Source: Batillaria attramentaria (Eukaryota; Mollusca; Gastropoda; Batillariidae). Taken from it: a DNA stretch of 64,000 nucleotides. Positions 33,707 to 45,983 of this stretch are shown here, one piece after another; within the stretch, counting starts at the first letter, position 1, and each line of letters starts with the position of its first letter. The position numbers were made by a program, and so were the translations under genes. Location: positions 35,001-99,000 of the forward strand of contig JACVVK020000170.1 of NCBI GenBank assembly GCA_018292915.2, in the 5' to 3' direction. The notes beneath the pieces were generated by a model. That model searched no databases. It was not told where the DNA came from and saw only the letters and a program-made list of their open reading frames with translations.

Positions 33707-35409
33707 CTGTTTTGAATAAAGCAGCAGGCTGCTGAATCACTGGAATATTTATGATGACAAAGTTAGCAATTTAGTAACAGTGTCACTACTAAAACACAGA
33801 TCTATCACTCAGTCACTTAACACGTAACTTTTATAAAGTATAATCACCAGCTGACTTGTCTGAGTTTGTTTTTCACCTGCAGCTTCAAGTCAGGCTCCGT
33901 AACAATCAAGACGCAACCTTTAAGCAGAATCTCACGACACATTGCTTCACTCAGGGGTTTTTTTTTTTTTTTTTTGTTCCCCCAACTCTTTCAATTTTCA
34001 TACTTTTCTCTTTCTTTCTCCACCCGAAAGGTGCCGTGAGCATGCACGCCAAAGATTTTGTTGTGCTCTAGAAATGGACAGTCATCATCAGCTTCTGTCA
34101 GTATAACTGACACACAAAACAACATGGCCAACTTCACTCACATTTTTTCTCGTTTTTTTGTTTTTGTTTTTGTTTTTTACATGGGTTAGAGGGTGCTGGG
34201 ACTAGAGATGCGTCTGACCCCACAACTTTCAGTTTTATGTAAATCTTGAGAAATGCGTTTGCCCTTTTCACAATGTTAAATAACGATTGTAACATCCAAA
34301 GCCACTTAAACGACAGACAGATGCCGAGTGATTAAAATAACGTAAGGGGTTATCTTACGAACTCAAACCGAAACAAAAAACAAATTTTCGAAGCAACCGC
34401 AAAGTGCACTTCTGGCAGCTCAAATTATTTAAAAAAAACAAAAACAAAAAAACTTGAAGTAAAGAATTCTGAAGAAGAAGAAAACAGTTAGGATATACCG
34501 CTTTTCGTCACTCAGTTTGATCAGAAACAACCGGTATCAGCAGGAGTTCCTAATCATAATTTTAAGTTCAGCCTTGTGAAACTTTCCCGAACTGTGGAAG
34601 CAGACCGACGGAAATGACTCGTGGAGCATGCAAACGCGTCTTCTCTTCAAGAGAGTTATTTCCTGTTAAAACCCTGAGCTTCCCGAACAATCAACTTGTA
34701 ATGATACTGATAGCTAGGGAGACAGAAGAAGAGAACGCATTATGCCAAAGAAAGGCTTAATTCGAGAGATTTTCGTGTGGGTACAGCTTTTTGCGTTTTT
34801 GCCATTGCGTGACTTCGGATACAGTCATTAATTTTTGTGATATTTGGTGCCTGTCTTGCTTGCTTTCTCTGCCACTACTCTCTCACTCTCAGTCTCTGCT
34901 CCATGACGGTTGTCTTTCTTTTGCTTTAACATTAAAAAAACTCCTCCACACACCGAATTTACAGGCAGGCTGCTGCTGCTGCTGGCTTTTCGCTGTTTAC
35001 TTCTAAGTTCTATTTGAGAGGATGTGCAGGTGACAAAATTGTACTGTTGTGCAATTGAGTGCCCTCCCTCCCTCTTGCCCTCCCTCCCCCTCCTCCCTCC
35101 CCCTCCTTCCCCCTCCTTGCCTCCCCCCTCCCTCCCCCTCCTTGCCTCCCCCTCCTTCCCTCCCCATCCTTGCCTCCCCCTCCTTCCCTCCCCATCCTTG
35201 CCTCTCTCCTTCCCTCTCTCCGTGCAAATCCTTGCTGAAAATTATTCTGTATTTTTTTTTTTCAGGTACACAAAATGGAGACTGCTTGCACACAAAAACA
35301 ATAGTAGTTCATGGAAGATGTGACCTGTAGATCTATGATACTCCGCAACTTGCTGACCACAGTTTAGCACAACAGCAAGAGGCGAATGTCTCTTCTCTGA
35401 CAGGTCCAC
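33707..35409. promoter_or_regulatory. divergent intergenic region between DHX57 and the METTL24-like gene
   Basis: About 1.7 kb separates two start codons on opposite strands, so promoters of both genes probably lie here. No TATA box can be asserted. It contains T and A homopolymer runs (33958-33975, 34430-34450) and, at 35060-35220, a nearly pure pyrimidine tract. A splice-acceptor-like 'tttttttttcag' ends at 35265, suggesting an untranslated first exon upstream of the METTL24-like gene. Confidence 0.4.
35060..35222. repeat. polypyrimidine (CCCTCCTTCC)n tract
   Basis: About 160 bases of almost uninterrupted C/T on the + strand, with repeated ccctcctt/ccctccc words. Mirror-like purine/pyrimidine tracts can adopt triplex structures; that is inference. 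Glu/Gly-rich or Pro/Ser-rich ORFs over it are compositional. Confidence 0.85.
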
Positions 35410-35729
35410 ATGATTCTGTCACTTCTACGCTACTCTCGCAAAATGTTCTCCAGGCGAAAGAAAACAGTATTGACGCTCTTGTGTTTGTGCTCTGTCCTGT
35501 ACGTGGCAGTGCAGGTCATGCACTACCAGGAAGAGTTCCATCCCCTTCAGGCACTCTCCACTGCCGAGCAGGAAGCTCAGAGACTGTTGAAGTTCATGAC
35601 GTCATATCACTACCAGTGCAATAATACCCTCCACAGTTCGAACTATTCAGACTGGTCAATATGTATAGAGGCAGACACAGGGGTCATCAATGTAGAATCA
35701 AGTGTGCCAAAAATTGCTTACTCTATAGG
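35410..35729 (+). CDS. METTL24-like exon 1 (signal anchor)
   Basis: ATG at 35410; donor GTGAGT at 35730. A second in-frame ATG sits at 35443 but the first gives a fuller basic N-terminus. Ends inside a Gly codon (SIG). Confidence 0.8.
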
Positions 35730-38700
35730 GTGAGTATTTGATCGAGACTTCTGCTCTTACCATTTTAATAATAGTATATATATATATATATATAAATCGT
35801 ACACTGGGGAAATGTTCTTTCTTGAGGAAAAAAAATTGACACTGATTGCACTGTGTTATGACAGATCAGTTGCGTCAGAATGGTTTTCTTTCTTTTCCAG
35901 AGTACCAGTATGTCAGATATATGATTATGAAAGAGGAACACAAGATGCTTTGAAAGAATCTTTTATCTCTGTGGACATGACTCAAAATCCCCTGATGAAC
36001 TAGTAGGTAACTGAAGAATTTGACAGAAGAAGAAGGAAGTTTAAATAGAAAGCAGATTTCTTTGCATGTTTCTAATGTTAGTGATTGGCTTTGCTGCAGA
36101 AAAGTACATGGATACAAATTTTTTAAATGCTATCCCAAAAGGGGCGCTGCACGGCGGCGACCACAGCTGCTTGTATCGTCTGTCCTAGTGCCGCTGTTAA
36201 AGAAAAAATTGCCCGAATTGAAATAATAAATGAAATGAAAAAACGAAAAAAATATATTTAAGTTTTAAAACTTATAGATTGATAAAATTTTTGTAGTATC
36301 AAAAGCCTTCCGTATCTTTTATTTCAGCCCTGTGTCAGACTTCAGCTTCGAAACCATTCTCTCTCGCAACTTGTCCTTCCAGCAGTACGTCTTCCTGCAC
36401 GACACATCATCCACAGCACCGCCCCCTCTTCTGCAGCTGAACGGCACCACCGTCTACCGCACCGCCATTGTCCCAAATGACCCTGCCGATTTTGGCCGCA
36501 ACTCATACAACATGCAGACAATCAACAGTATCATGGCGACGCTTCACCATCGCCACATCGACATTTTAAAACTGGAGAGCGTACAGGATATGAGTCACTC
36601 ATACGAAGTGCTGTACTTCATGGTGAAGGATGGAATCCTGGCTCGGTTTCAGCAGCTGCATATTTCACTAGAAATTGGTAAGGCTTTCCTGGCCAAAAAT
36701 AGCGACTGCTGCAAGGGGCATCACTCGTGTTGCTTTCCCCGGCTGTCTGGTTGTTACAGCATTTTTTTTACTTAAAGAGTCCCTTGGTGTGGTGTATATT
36801 ACATTGAGATGGGGGGGAGGGGGTCATGTCAAGTAGAGAGCCCTTACCAAATGCAGTAAGCTTTTGCATCGGGGTATTTTAATCCCTGAAATTGCACAGT
36901 AAAAATGCAGACAACATGGTTTGAGTGTCGTTTGTTGAGCGCAGTGACTGCTTTATTAAAAAATTTGATCAGTGTGACGTTATTACACGGTGGTTTGCAT
37001 TTCACTTTAGCAGTTTTGAAATTGAAACTTGGAAGTTGGATCTTGTGATGCATACAATGAGTCGCTGAATCCACCATTGTGCGTATTCGCTTACAGACAA
37101 GGTCGATGACAACTACCTGTACGGTTGGTACAAGACGCTGTACTCGCTGTTCCACTCGGCGGGATTCAGGTTGTACCACACGGCCGCCTCCAGCCCGCTC
37201 TGTCTCCAAGTCACCATGATGGAGTCTTGTCGCTACTTCACCTCATGGGTCCGAAACCCCGGCCCTCGCACCTTTGTCTACTACCCTCCAGCCATTGACG
37301 GTAAGATGGCTTGCTAGTAGAGGACAGTGAATTTTATGATAAATGCATGTATTGAAGAAGCACTGGTCTCTGAGGTGCTGATGATAGACACCTGAAAAAC
37401 AGCTCAAAATGATCTGTGAGTACAAAAATCATAAAGACAGGGCCCTTGAATTAATGAAAAATGAGAAGCTGAAGTAAAGAAAAAGAAAGAGAAACCGCAT
37501 TCAGTTGTGAAGAAGCAGAGCTGTATGGAACTGAATAGCATGATTGGTTCCATTCCACACCTTGCTCTCAGTCTCACCATCACCACCACCACCACCACTA
37601 CTAACCCCACCCTGCAAACTTCCCCTATCCGTTTGCTGAGCCCCTTTCCCCCTAGATACATGCAGTCATTTTCAAAGATAACAGGGGCTCTATATGAATG
37701 CTAATGTTCGTCATTTCACACTCATCATTTTCTCGCTGGTCCTGTTTTCAGGATCTGCGCAGTATGAAGAACAGCGCCTGGAAGATTTTCTTGACAGACC
37801 CAGTCAGCTGGACGAGGACGTCATTCCTGTGAAACTCTCCCCATACACGACCCTCCGCCTCTCCCGTCGTGTCCTCATGTCCGGCTCAGACAGCTGTACC
37901 ATTCTTATTTTCCAGTGAGTATGCCTTCTGGTTCTTACAACTTGTTGGCTGTTTTTGTGTTGTAAAACTTGTACAGAGTTGTTGCTGTTGATTGTGGAGA
38001 AAAATAAGATTGAATTCCATGACCATGAGTTTCTAGGGTCCTCTTCAAACTGTATTACTATTAGCTTTTATTTGTTTTGTTTGTTTTGTTTAGTGTTATT
38101 CTTGTTCAAAGTTCTTACACATGGCAGAGAATAAGAATAAATATTTGCAGTGTTTCAGATGGTGAATGTATGGCAAGATTCGACAAATCCAAAGTGCATT
38201 TTCTGCTCCGGCTTTTCTTGGCAGATGCAGTGGTTCCACTTGCAAATTAATTATTTTCTTGGTTTAAATTATGTGTTTTCACAAAGGAGAGAGTGATTAG
38301 AACCTGTCAGCTGTCTCTGGTTGATTTAAAACTGGTATTTACATTGTAGTGTGACTGGAACATTTTTCAGCTTGTTGATTAACCAGTGTAACCTGTGATT
38401 TGAAAATACAAGGGTCCTTGCTCTCTCCCTATTTTTGAGGGTCCCTTGGTAAAGTTTGAGGGTCCAAGGTCTTTTGGTATATAAAGTCTGAAAGTGAAAA
38501 CCATTTGTTATAGTTTACAAAAGTATTCAAGTAGGAGAGATGTATGTGAATTGTAGCGTGTCAGCCATAGCGATTTGGCAAGACAAGGAATGCACACACT
38601 TACCAAGTAGAGCATTATGATTGGACAAAAAGTGTCCCAGAGTGCTTTAGGCCAGTCAGATTGTGTCTGTTACTGGTTCACAATGGCTCAATGGAAATGC

Positions 38701-40970
38701 GATGCTGCAAGTGTCTGCTGCTAGTTACAGATCGCCTTTTGATCATGGAGTTTCCAGCAGAGTGTTGAAAAAAAATACTGTTTGTCACGGTGAGATGAAA
38801 AATGTGCATCCCCTGTGACAGTACCGACATGCTGTTCTCAAATTTGTGTGTCAAGTGAAGAGTTTCGTGCATACCTTTCATAATCGGGAACACTGTTAAC
38901 CACACCCTTGTTTGTTTTGCATTTCAGACTAAGCCTGAGGCATAGAATAGAAAGCCAGGCTTCAGCCTTGCATATAAAATGTTCCATTGTATTGGTGAGC
39001 CCTACACGACTTGGAGGGAGCAGATACGACCTCACATCTTTCTCAGTCAGGTAAACATTTTTCCCATTATTTCATTCAGTTAACACTGTAGTCTGTAATC
39101 ATAGGTTGGTTTTCCGGGATGATTAGGTTTTTGTAGCCCTAGGTATTTTTTGAGAAAACGTGTTCATCTAGTTTTGATTTTTTTTAAAGCATTTTTGTGC
39201 CACACATCTGGCTCCTCGTCTTTTGGTTCTCTTAATAATAATAATAATAATGAGGATTTCTGTAGCGCCTAATCTCCGCACCCGGGGCTCTAGGCGTTTT
39301 ACAAATAAATGTATACAAAAGGTGATAAATAAACACATAACTGAGTAATAGATAAATAATCAACTAAATAAATGCGAATAAAAGCGTACATACATAGATA
39401 CATACACTACATACATATAGTCAGACATACAGTCAGTCATACAAACAAGCACTGACACCTACATACATACCAACATCCGATACACACCTACATCCATCAT
39501 ACACACTGCAAAAACAACGGGTTGGTGATGGTCTCTTTCCATTTTCACATTTGTGCCTCACATTGCCTCTCCTCCAGAGACGAGACATCTAGACGTGAGG
39601 TGATGGGCTTGTCGGACATCATCTCGCACTACCTGTTCTCCCAGTCAACAAAAGTTGTCTTCTTGGATCTGCGACATGTTACCTGGCAGTTCCTGACACC
39701 GTTTTTAGATTCTGGCGCTCTCCAGGTAAGTGAACAGACCACCACTTGAAATTCACACAAAGGGATGTCGTTTGTTTGTGTGCTTGTTTATTCACCCGTT
39801 TATGCCCACGGGCTTTATGTTTGGACAGAGCGTCTGCGCACTATCTTTTCTTGGAAACTCCTCTTTTTGCTGGTTGGAGAAGATTATACAGTTAATCTGT
39901 GTATTTTGTATATATTTCCACCTTACTCAGATACAGTGAAAAGCTCAAACACATTACTGCTTAAAATATCAATACGTTTGTCACACACACAACAACGCAG
40001 CGGAAACTTTTTTATTGAATGTGTGTAATTCGTACATCAGAATTGATCACTTGCGTCACAGTATAGCATCTGAAATCATTATGATGACTCTGGTCGGCAT
40101 ATACCTTATGATGTTGTTCTGGAGGTGTATTGTGTACTGAGCAGTTGTTGTGATTTGATTGTGGACTGAGGACCAACTAGACAGTGCTGATTGGTGGATG
40201 TTTTTAGGCAAGTTATGTGCTCAGTAGTCAGACAAGAAAAGGCTGTAGGCTCAAAGACAGTCAAAGACTGTTCGAAGATGCTAAGTCACAAAAATGGCTG
40301 TGATGGCAAAGCAAAACTTTAAACAACACTCTGTTTGGCAAATAGCCTTTGAGCTCGGTAAATGGCAGTGTTCCATTTCTTTATGAACATACAGGCTTCA
40401 AGGTTGGTTTAGCGAATTGCTTGCTGTTGTCCTCATGCAAAAATTGCGGATATTGATTTTTGAAGATTTTGAGATTCATATTCTACTATCCTAATTTTGC
40501 GTTGCCAAATCAATTGGTGACACCTGTTTCCAGGTTTAAAGCTTGCAAATGGGGTCAAAATAGCATTTGAACATCTGGGACACTAAAGAACAACAATATT
40601 CCACATTATATGATTGTATACACATCGGATAGGTATTCTTTTGCTGTTTGCGTACATAGTGTGTGTGCATTTGTGTGTGTTTCCTTAACTGCACCAGTGT
40701 TTTCAAATAGATTGTTGAATTTTAATGAAATGATACAGGATTTTCTGCATTTTCTCACAGAAGGTGGATCAGCTGGAAATCATGACACCGATGTTCAAGG
40801 TGCAAGCTGATGGCAGGCAACCCGCACAGATGATGAGACTCCAGTACAGCGAACTCCAGCGTATTCTCGCTTACCAGATGGCCTTGACGGAGGCCTCACC
40901 TTTGACCAAAGATTCTCTGCGATTCAGATCTTCTGGGGACTTGTGGAGACTGACGTTTGTGAAAAAGTGA
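35410..40970 (+). CDS. METTL24-like type II membrane protein with tandem degenerate Methyltransf_22 domains (7 exons)
   Basis: Seven exons (below) join in phase to 505 residues. The N-terminus has a basic stretch (YSRKMFSRRKK) then one membrane helix (about 19-37), giving a Golgi/ER type II topology. Domain 1 (about 60-290) has the DWSICIEADTGVIN and KIAYSIG..SDFSFE signatures, then IDILKLES, LARFQQLHISLEI, WYKTLYSLFHSAGFRLYHT and SCRYFTSWVRNP. These match the layout of the METTL24/Methyltransf_22 family. Domain 2 (about 330-500) repeats it weakly: STKVVFLDLRHVTWQFL, KVDQLEIMTPMF, YSELQRILAYQMA. In both, the usual 'DIEG.EW' core is altered (LESVQD and LRHVTW), so SAM-dependent catalysis is doubtful. 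Family assignment is from remembered motifs; the two-domain reading is inference. A short upstream reading frame starts at 35274 in the possible 5' UTR. No poly(A) signal is evident before the repeat at 41183. Confidence 0.8.
36328..36677 (+). CDS. METTL24-like exon 2
   Basis: Acceptor 'atttcag' ends at 36327, donor GTAAGG at 36678. Encodes SDFSFETILSRNLSFQQYVF through IDILKLES to QLHISLEI. Confidence 0.82.
37097..37300 (+). CDS. METTL24-like exon 3
   Basis: Encodes WYKTLYSLFHSAGFRLYHT and CRYFTSWVRNPGPRTFVYY. Donor GTAAGA at 37301. Confidence 0.84.
37752..37914 (+). CDS. METTL24-like exon 4
   Basis: Encodes AQYEEQRLEDFLDRP and VLMSGSDSCTILIF, the linker into the second domain. Donor GTGAGT at 37915. 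Confidence 0.82.
38388..38890 (+). repeat. dispersed repeat R2, uninterrupted copy
   Basis: Starts 'cctgtgatttgaaaataca' and contains 'ggttcacaatggctcaatgg', 'ctgctagttacagatcgcc' and 'tgctgttctcaaatttgtg'. It is the unoccupied counterpart of the SINE-bearing copy at 31575-32390, and lies in the intron before METTL24-like exon 5. Confidence 0.75.
38928..39050 (+). CDS. METTL24-like exon 5
   Basis: Encodes LSLRHRIESQASALHIKC and RLGGSRYDLTSFSV. Acceptor 'atttcag' ends at 38927; donor GTAAAC at 39051. Preceded directly by repeat R2. Confidence 0.75.
39237..39505 (+). repeat. dispersed repeat R1, copy 2
   Basis: Nearly identical to 28459-28750, including the cataca-rich tail ending 'ccgatacacacctaca'. 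Located in the intron before METTL24-like exon 6. A weaker relative begins near 16716. Confidence 0.8.
39578..39725 (+). CDS. METTL24-like exon 6
   Basis: Encodes MGLSDIISHYLFSQSTKVVF and DLRHVTWQFLTPFLDSGAL. Acceptor 'cctccag' ends at 39577; donor GTAAGT at 39726. Confidence 0.82.
40761..40970 (+). CDS. METTL24-like exon 7 (stop)
   Basis: Acceptor 'ctcacag' ends at 40760; phase 0; stop TGA 40968-40970. Encodes KVDQLEIMTPMFKVQADG to SGDLWRLTFVKK. Confidence 0.82.
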   Translation, partial: KVDQLEIMTPMFKVQADGRQPAQMMRLQYSELQRILAYQMALTEASPLTKDSLRFRSSGDLWRLTFVKK

Positions 40971-41182
40971 CGGGCATACTGAGGGTGTGGTATAATTATA
41001 AACACGGAATTGCAGGCGCTGTTCTGAGGGTTATTGTGTAAAACAAAGGCACTATGAGACTGGCTTTCTCCGTGTTGGGTATTGATTGTTGGGATCGGTT
41101 TGTGAGATATCTGACTTCGCCTTTGACATTGTAGTTCATTTGTCAGCGTACATGTAACTCCAGTACATGTATGCTTAAGGGA

Positions 41183-41770
41183 CAGGGTCCATACAGGTCA
41201 TGGAATCCTGGAAAAGTCATGACATTTGAAAACAGATTTTCCAGCCTGGACGATTATGAAATTATATCAAGAGTAATGAAAAGTCATAGAATTTCAGAAT
41301 TTTATGGAAGCCATTTTGAGCCAGATAGTGAAACGGTCAGCTTAGTGATTACTCACTGGACTGATCGCCAAAAATACCAACAAACTGCCTTCCCATAAGG
41401 CTAATGACTAACTCTGAACATTGGTCTTGCTGACTGCGATAACCGTGATAAGCTCAGAATTTCTACCCTCGTGTGTGTCAGTGTGAAAGAGGGCGAGGAA
41501 GTTGTCATGGAAAACAGGAGAGTTGGCCTCGAAAAGTCATGGAAAAGTCAAGAATGTTTGAGACTGTGAGTGGGTGGGTAGGTGGGTGGGGGTTTAACGT
41601 CCTTTTCCACCACATACGGATGATATCAAAGACGGGGAAAAGATGAAAAAGCCAGCACAAATATTTGGTCCCAACCGGGATACGAACTCATGACCCGAGC
41701 ATTAGAAGTCCACGCTCTACCATTCGGCCACCCCGGCTCCCCTTGAGACTGTGAATCTGTATGGACCCTG
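41183..41770. mobile_element. hAT-like MITE with nested SINE
   Basis: Terminal inverted repeats CAGGGTCCATACAG and CTGTATGGACCCTG, the CAGGG...CCCTG form seen in hAT elements. The interior is built from 'aaaagtcatgga'-type words. An 8-bp target duplication is not clear, so it is old or the ends are displaced. The SINE at 41570-41742 was inserted near the right end. Confidence 0.65.
41570..41742 (-). mobile_element. tRNA-derived SINE (family E)
   Basis: Reverse complement begins 'ggggtggccgaatggtagag' with B-box-like 'gagttcgtatccc', close to Leu/Ser tRNA style, then a tail ending in 'acccacccacc'. A 12-bp duplication ttgagactgtga lies at 41558-41569 and 41743-41754. Confidence 0.85.
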
Positions 41771-42767
41771 AATGAGCTAATCTTCCATGACGTTTCTCTA
41801 TCATGACCCCCACATGCTTTGAAACATTGTGGATTAATGGTGGGCCCGCTGTCCCGTTGCCATCCTCTCATGCAGTACGAGTCCTTCAAGTATTTTATTG
41901 CCCCCACTTAGTAAGTTTGAGTTATTTACCCTTGGGGAAAGTGCGTCACTACAGTGGAGTGCCACCCAACTTGCCATTCCACTGGTGACAGTCGGTTCAA
42001 TTCTGCAGTGCTGCAAGGTTGGTGGTCATCACATTTTTGTTTTGTGTGTGTATACACATGTGTGTGTGTGTGTCTTTTTTTTTTTTTTTTTTTTCTTTCA
42101 AACTAATTTATTGTTCCTCTTGTTAAACGCAGTGTGTTTCCACTGGTGCAGTGCCACCTACCTACCTATTTTGAGTTTTGCTATGGTGATATTTTTACAG
42201 GTTAGTGTCCAGGGCACTGACTGTCAACTCATTCGGAGAACAGGGACCACGAAAACCACAATACTACTAAATGTATTCTTATGATTTTACATTCTGACAA
42301 AAACAAATTCTCTGATCAGGGTAAATCAGTCAATGGATTGCATGAGCAAACTCCCCCCCCCCCCTCCCCCCAAATTGCAGGTTCTTTGAATCAAAATTCT
42401 GCTGAATGAAAATTGAAAGTGTAAAATTGTGAACTTTCATTTCTTTGTTTCCTTTGTTGTTGTTGTCTTGCTTGCTTGCTTGTCTTGTTGTCATGCCGAT
42501 CATGTTGAACTGGAATCTAAAATGTTATTGTCTAGTCAGTCAAATAGCTAACTGTGTGAAGATGTGTCACTGCTGCCAGGTTTCAATATGCGTGAGACGT
42601 TACATTTTGTCTTGCACGCAATACAAGAGATTAAAATTCCTCTGTCGATAATCATTTTATTGTTATTCATCCTTATATTATCATCCTATGTTTCGAACAG
42701 TGATTTCAGCAATGCTCTTGGATCAAAAAGTTGATGAGCTCTGTCACAGTCTGTGGCCAGTATAACC

Positions 42768-42770
<3 letters not shown>

Positions 42771-42819
<49 letters not shown>
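42771..42819. repeat. (GT)n microsatellite
   Basis: A perfect GT tract beside the left edge of the tandem duplication. Confidence 0.95.
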
Positions 42820-42820
<1 letters not shown>

Positions 42821-43345
42821 TCTAGCTGACTGGAAGCGTACATCTGCACACACATAGCTGTGGTTTTGTGCACAATCAATTATGTTCAATCTTAGTCATA
42901 CCGTTTGTCAGTAGCTCAGGCTATATTGTTGTTTTTTTGTTTTTTACCTGCTTCATATTATTATTATTATTATTTTGCATGTTTTTCCTTGTCCTTCACT
43001 CTTATTTTATCAATAACTTGAATTGGAAATAAAAATTAAGGATCTAAACATTCGGAACGAGTTGCATTATTTTTTTGTCCTTATCTTTTTTCACTGTGTA
43101 TGTTTAGTCAGATGTTTGTTGATACAAACTCCTTGTTGAGCCAACCAGTGAAATAAGTTAAATAATAGTGGAAAGCCCAAGCATCATTTTCATCCAGCTG
43201 CCATGGCCACCTAGTCTATGGCATTCCAGAGTAATCATCATATCATCATTTAATTTAACTTGGAGGTTAGGTATCTGGTATTCATTTGCTCTATGTTCAA
43301 GTGAGACAGCAGTTTAAAAAAAAATGTTGCGCTTCTGTCTCTATC

Positions 43346-43350
<5 letters not shown>

Positions 43351-43412
<62 letters not shown>
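43351..43412. repeat. (GTCT)n(CT)n microsatellite
   Basis: Tandem gtct units then ct units within copy 1 of the large duplication. Matching CT tracts occur at 45953-45984 in copy 2. Confidence 0.93.
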
Positions 43413-43413
<1 letters not shown>

Positions 43414-43880
43414 GTGTGTATGTGAGGGGGAGTGAGTGAGTTTTTAGGGCTTAAAGCCGCGCAAGCCACAAAGACTAATTCGCGGCTGAGTGTGCCTGCA
43501 CTACATGAAAAAAACAAAAATGTAACGTTGGGTATGTGAGGGGGAGCATAGCATTGGTATGTGAGGGGGAGCATAGCAATAGCATAGCGAGGACAAAATT
43601 GTGACACCCCAACTTGTGTCTTCGGGGAAAATAAAGTTTCATTTCCTCTCTCTCTCTCTCTCTCTCTCTGTTCATCTCATTTCGACTGCGACCTCCCGGG
43701 CAGAGTGCAAAGTATTGTGTATAGAGAAACGTAATACACAACATGTGGCCAGCGATTCTCAGCAGGACATGCGGGATGTATGACGTCAGGGCTGGTAACA
43801 ATGATCTGCAACATACGCCTGTCGCAGAAAGTCAAGGAACACTTTATCCCCCTCCCCCCAAAAACAAACAAACAAAAAAC

Positions 43881-43917
<37 letters not shown>

Positions 43918-45639
43918 GCATGCACCCAGGCACACACACACACACACACATACACAACCACAACAACAAACAAACAAACAAACCAAAAACCTTTGACTAA
44001 ATTCATTCAAATTTTGAGGATAGTTTATTCAGTGACATACATAACAGTTTCTGGTTTATCACATGATCTGAGTAGCCGTGTGCAAAAATTGTGGCAACCA
44101 TTTCACGATTTTTGTGGGGTTTTGTTGTTGTTGTTTTTGTTTGTTTGTTTGTTTGTTGTTGGGTTTTTTTTGGGTTTTTTTTTTACGTTTTTTTTGTCTT
44201 TACCGTATGCGGGGCTTAAAATCTTCCGCTTTTTGGCGGATTTCCACCTTTGGCTAAATGTTTTCCCGGCCTCCCCCCAAAAGTGTGTTGGTTTGTCAAT
44301 ATTATTAATCCTTCAAGTAAACAGTTCACGAATAAGTATCAATTATAATTAACCCTGCAAAGACGAGACAGTCACCACCAAGTCGTCAACTCCGTGCAGA
44401 TTTGTTGTCCAGTGAAACACTCAAGAAAGGTTGTGTTTCTTCGCCAGTGCCTTCCTGCTCATTTCAAACGTGCCATTTGAATACCGCGGCATGAGGTTCC
44501 TCGCGTGTATGCACTTGGTTGTTTGGGGGGAAATAAACACCTTGTATCCCGCCATGTAAGGGTGTTATCGCATTGACTTGACGAAGAGCAAAACCCAGCA
44601 CAAACTTGCAGTGCAGTCGGGAATCAAACACATGACAGTCCGTAGCTGTTGTGCATGTAGCTTCACGTTGATCCACTAAAAGAGAAGTCAGGGGCTTTCT
44701 GCTTGTGTCCTTTGACATTTCATACATTTCTGAAAAACTCCAGGACAGACGCATATGAATAATTGCAGTATCAACAGCGCGAAACCAAAATTACATAAAG
44801 CCAAAAGGCCTTTCAGACCGTCCGAGACTGACTGAGAATAAAAAAAAGAGGCATAGTGAGCAGTTTTCAATAAGTCAGTTCTGTTCAATACACTATACAG
44901 AGTAAGGCTCGGCGAGTTGAGCCAAGCAGTTAAAATGATTTGTCATTCTGCGCCCATGGAAATCAAACGGCAAACAGGCGCGCCAGACTTCAATCAAGTA
45001 AGAAAGGAGTTTTGTGCAAAACGCGCACATAAACCCATTGAATGTCAGACACCAGCTCCGAGTTTATCGTGCCCAATAGCTGACGTGCATGCGAGTGTAA
45101 GCGGCACACCGCTTTTGTCGTCATTGTCTAGGCTGGGCCCTAACTCCACTTTGTCATCATGCGTCGGTTTTGACTTGTCATGTCTAAATATGCACGCATA
45201 ACTGCGGCGTTAAAGGTGTTCAAGAATAAACGGCAAGTTTTCTGAGCGTGTATTTGTCGCCTTTAGAGCTAAATGTGTGTTTGGGTCATCTAGCTGAGCG
45301 TACATCCGCATACACATAGCTGTGGCTTTGTGCACAATCAATTATGTTCAGTCCTGGTTATACCGTTTGTCAGAAGCTCAGGCTATATTCTTGTTTTTGT
45401 TTTTTTGTTTTACCTGCTTATTATTATTATTATTATTATTCATCTATTACTTGTCCCTCACTCTTATTTTATCAATTACTTCAGTTGGAAATAAATATTA
45501 AGAATCTATAAATTTTGCATTACATTTTGTCCTTTTCTTTTTCTCCGTGTATGTTTAAGTCATTTTGCACTGAGATGTTTACTGTTAGTTAAAAAAAGAA
45601 AGAATTAATACAGTAGATGTAGTGATCTTTCATTACTAG

Positions 45640-45642
<3 letters not shown>

Positions 45643-45719
<77 letters not shown>
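45643..45719. repeat. (CT)n(GT)n microsatellite
   Basis: A CT tract followed by about 60 bases of GT in copy 2; the third copy has the corresponding GT tract at 47601-47652. Confidence 0.95.
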
Positions 45720-45721
<2 letters not shown>

Positions 45722-45951
45722 CCATAAATGTATATTTTCATTTCACGCTTGGCGCAAGTGATGTGATTAGATGTTTGTTGAAACAAACTCATTGTTCAGT
45801 CATCCAGTGAAATTAATTGAATAAGCCCAAGCACCATTTTCTCACCCAGGTGCATTGGTGACATAGACTGCGGTAATCCAGAGTAATCATCATTTCTTTC
45901 AGCTTGGAGATGTTAAGTTGAGACAGCAGTTTAAAAAGATAAAGTTGCGCT

Positions 45952-45983
<32 letters not shown>

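Noticed and set aside
35898..36003. Possible alternative exon with a 'tttccag' acceptor inside the first METTL24-like intron
   Set aside because: Joining it breaks the frame that exon 2 restores exactly; no matching donor with consistent phase was found.
43780..44352. 190-residue ORF with His/Thr runs
   Set aside because: It is driven by CA tracts and is not conserved in the second copy of the tandem duplication.
44917..45201. 94-residue + strand ORF in the tandem duplication
   Set aside because: The homologous stretch in copy 2 (about 46890-47170) has frame-breaking indels, so there is no selection on the frame.
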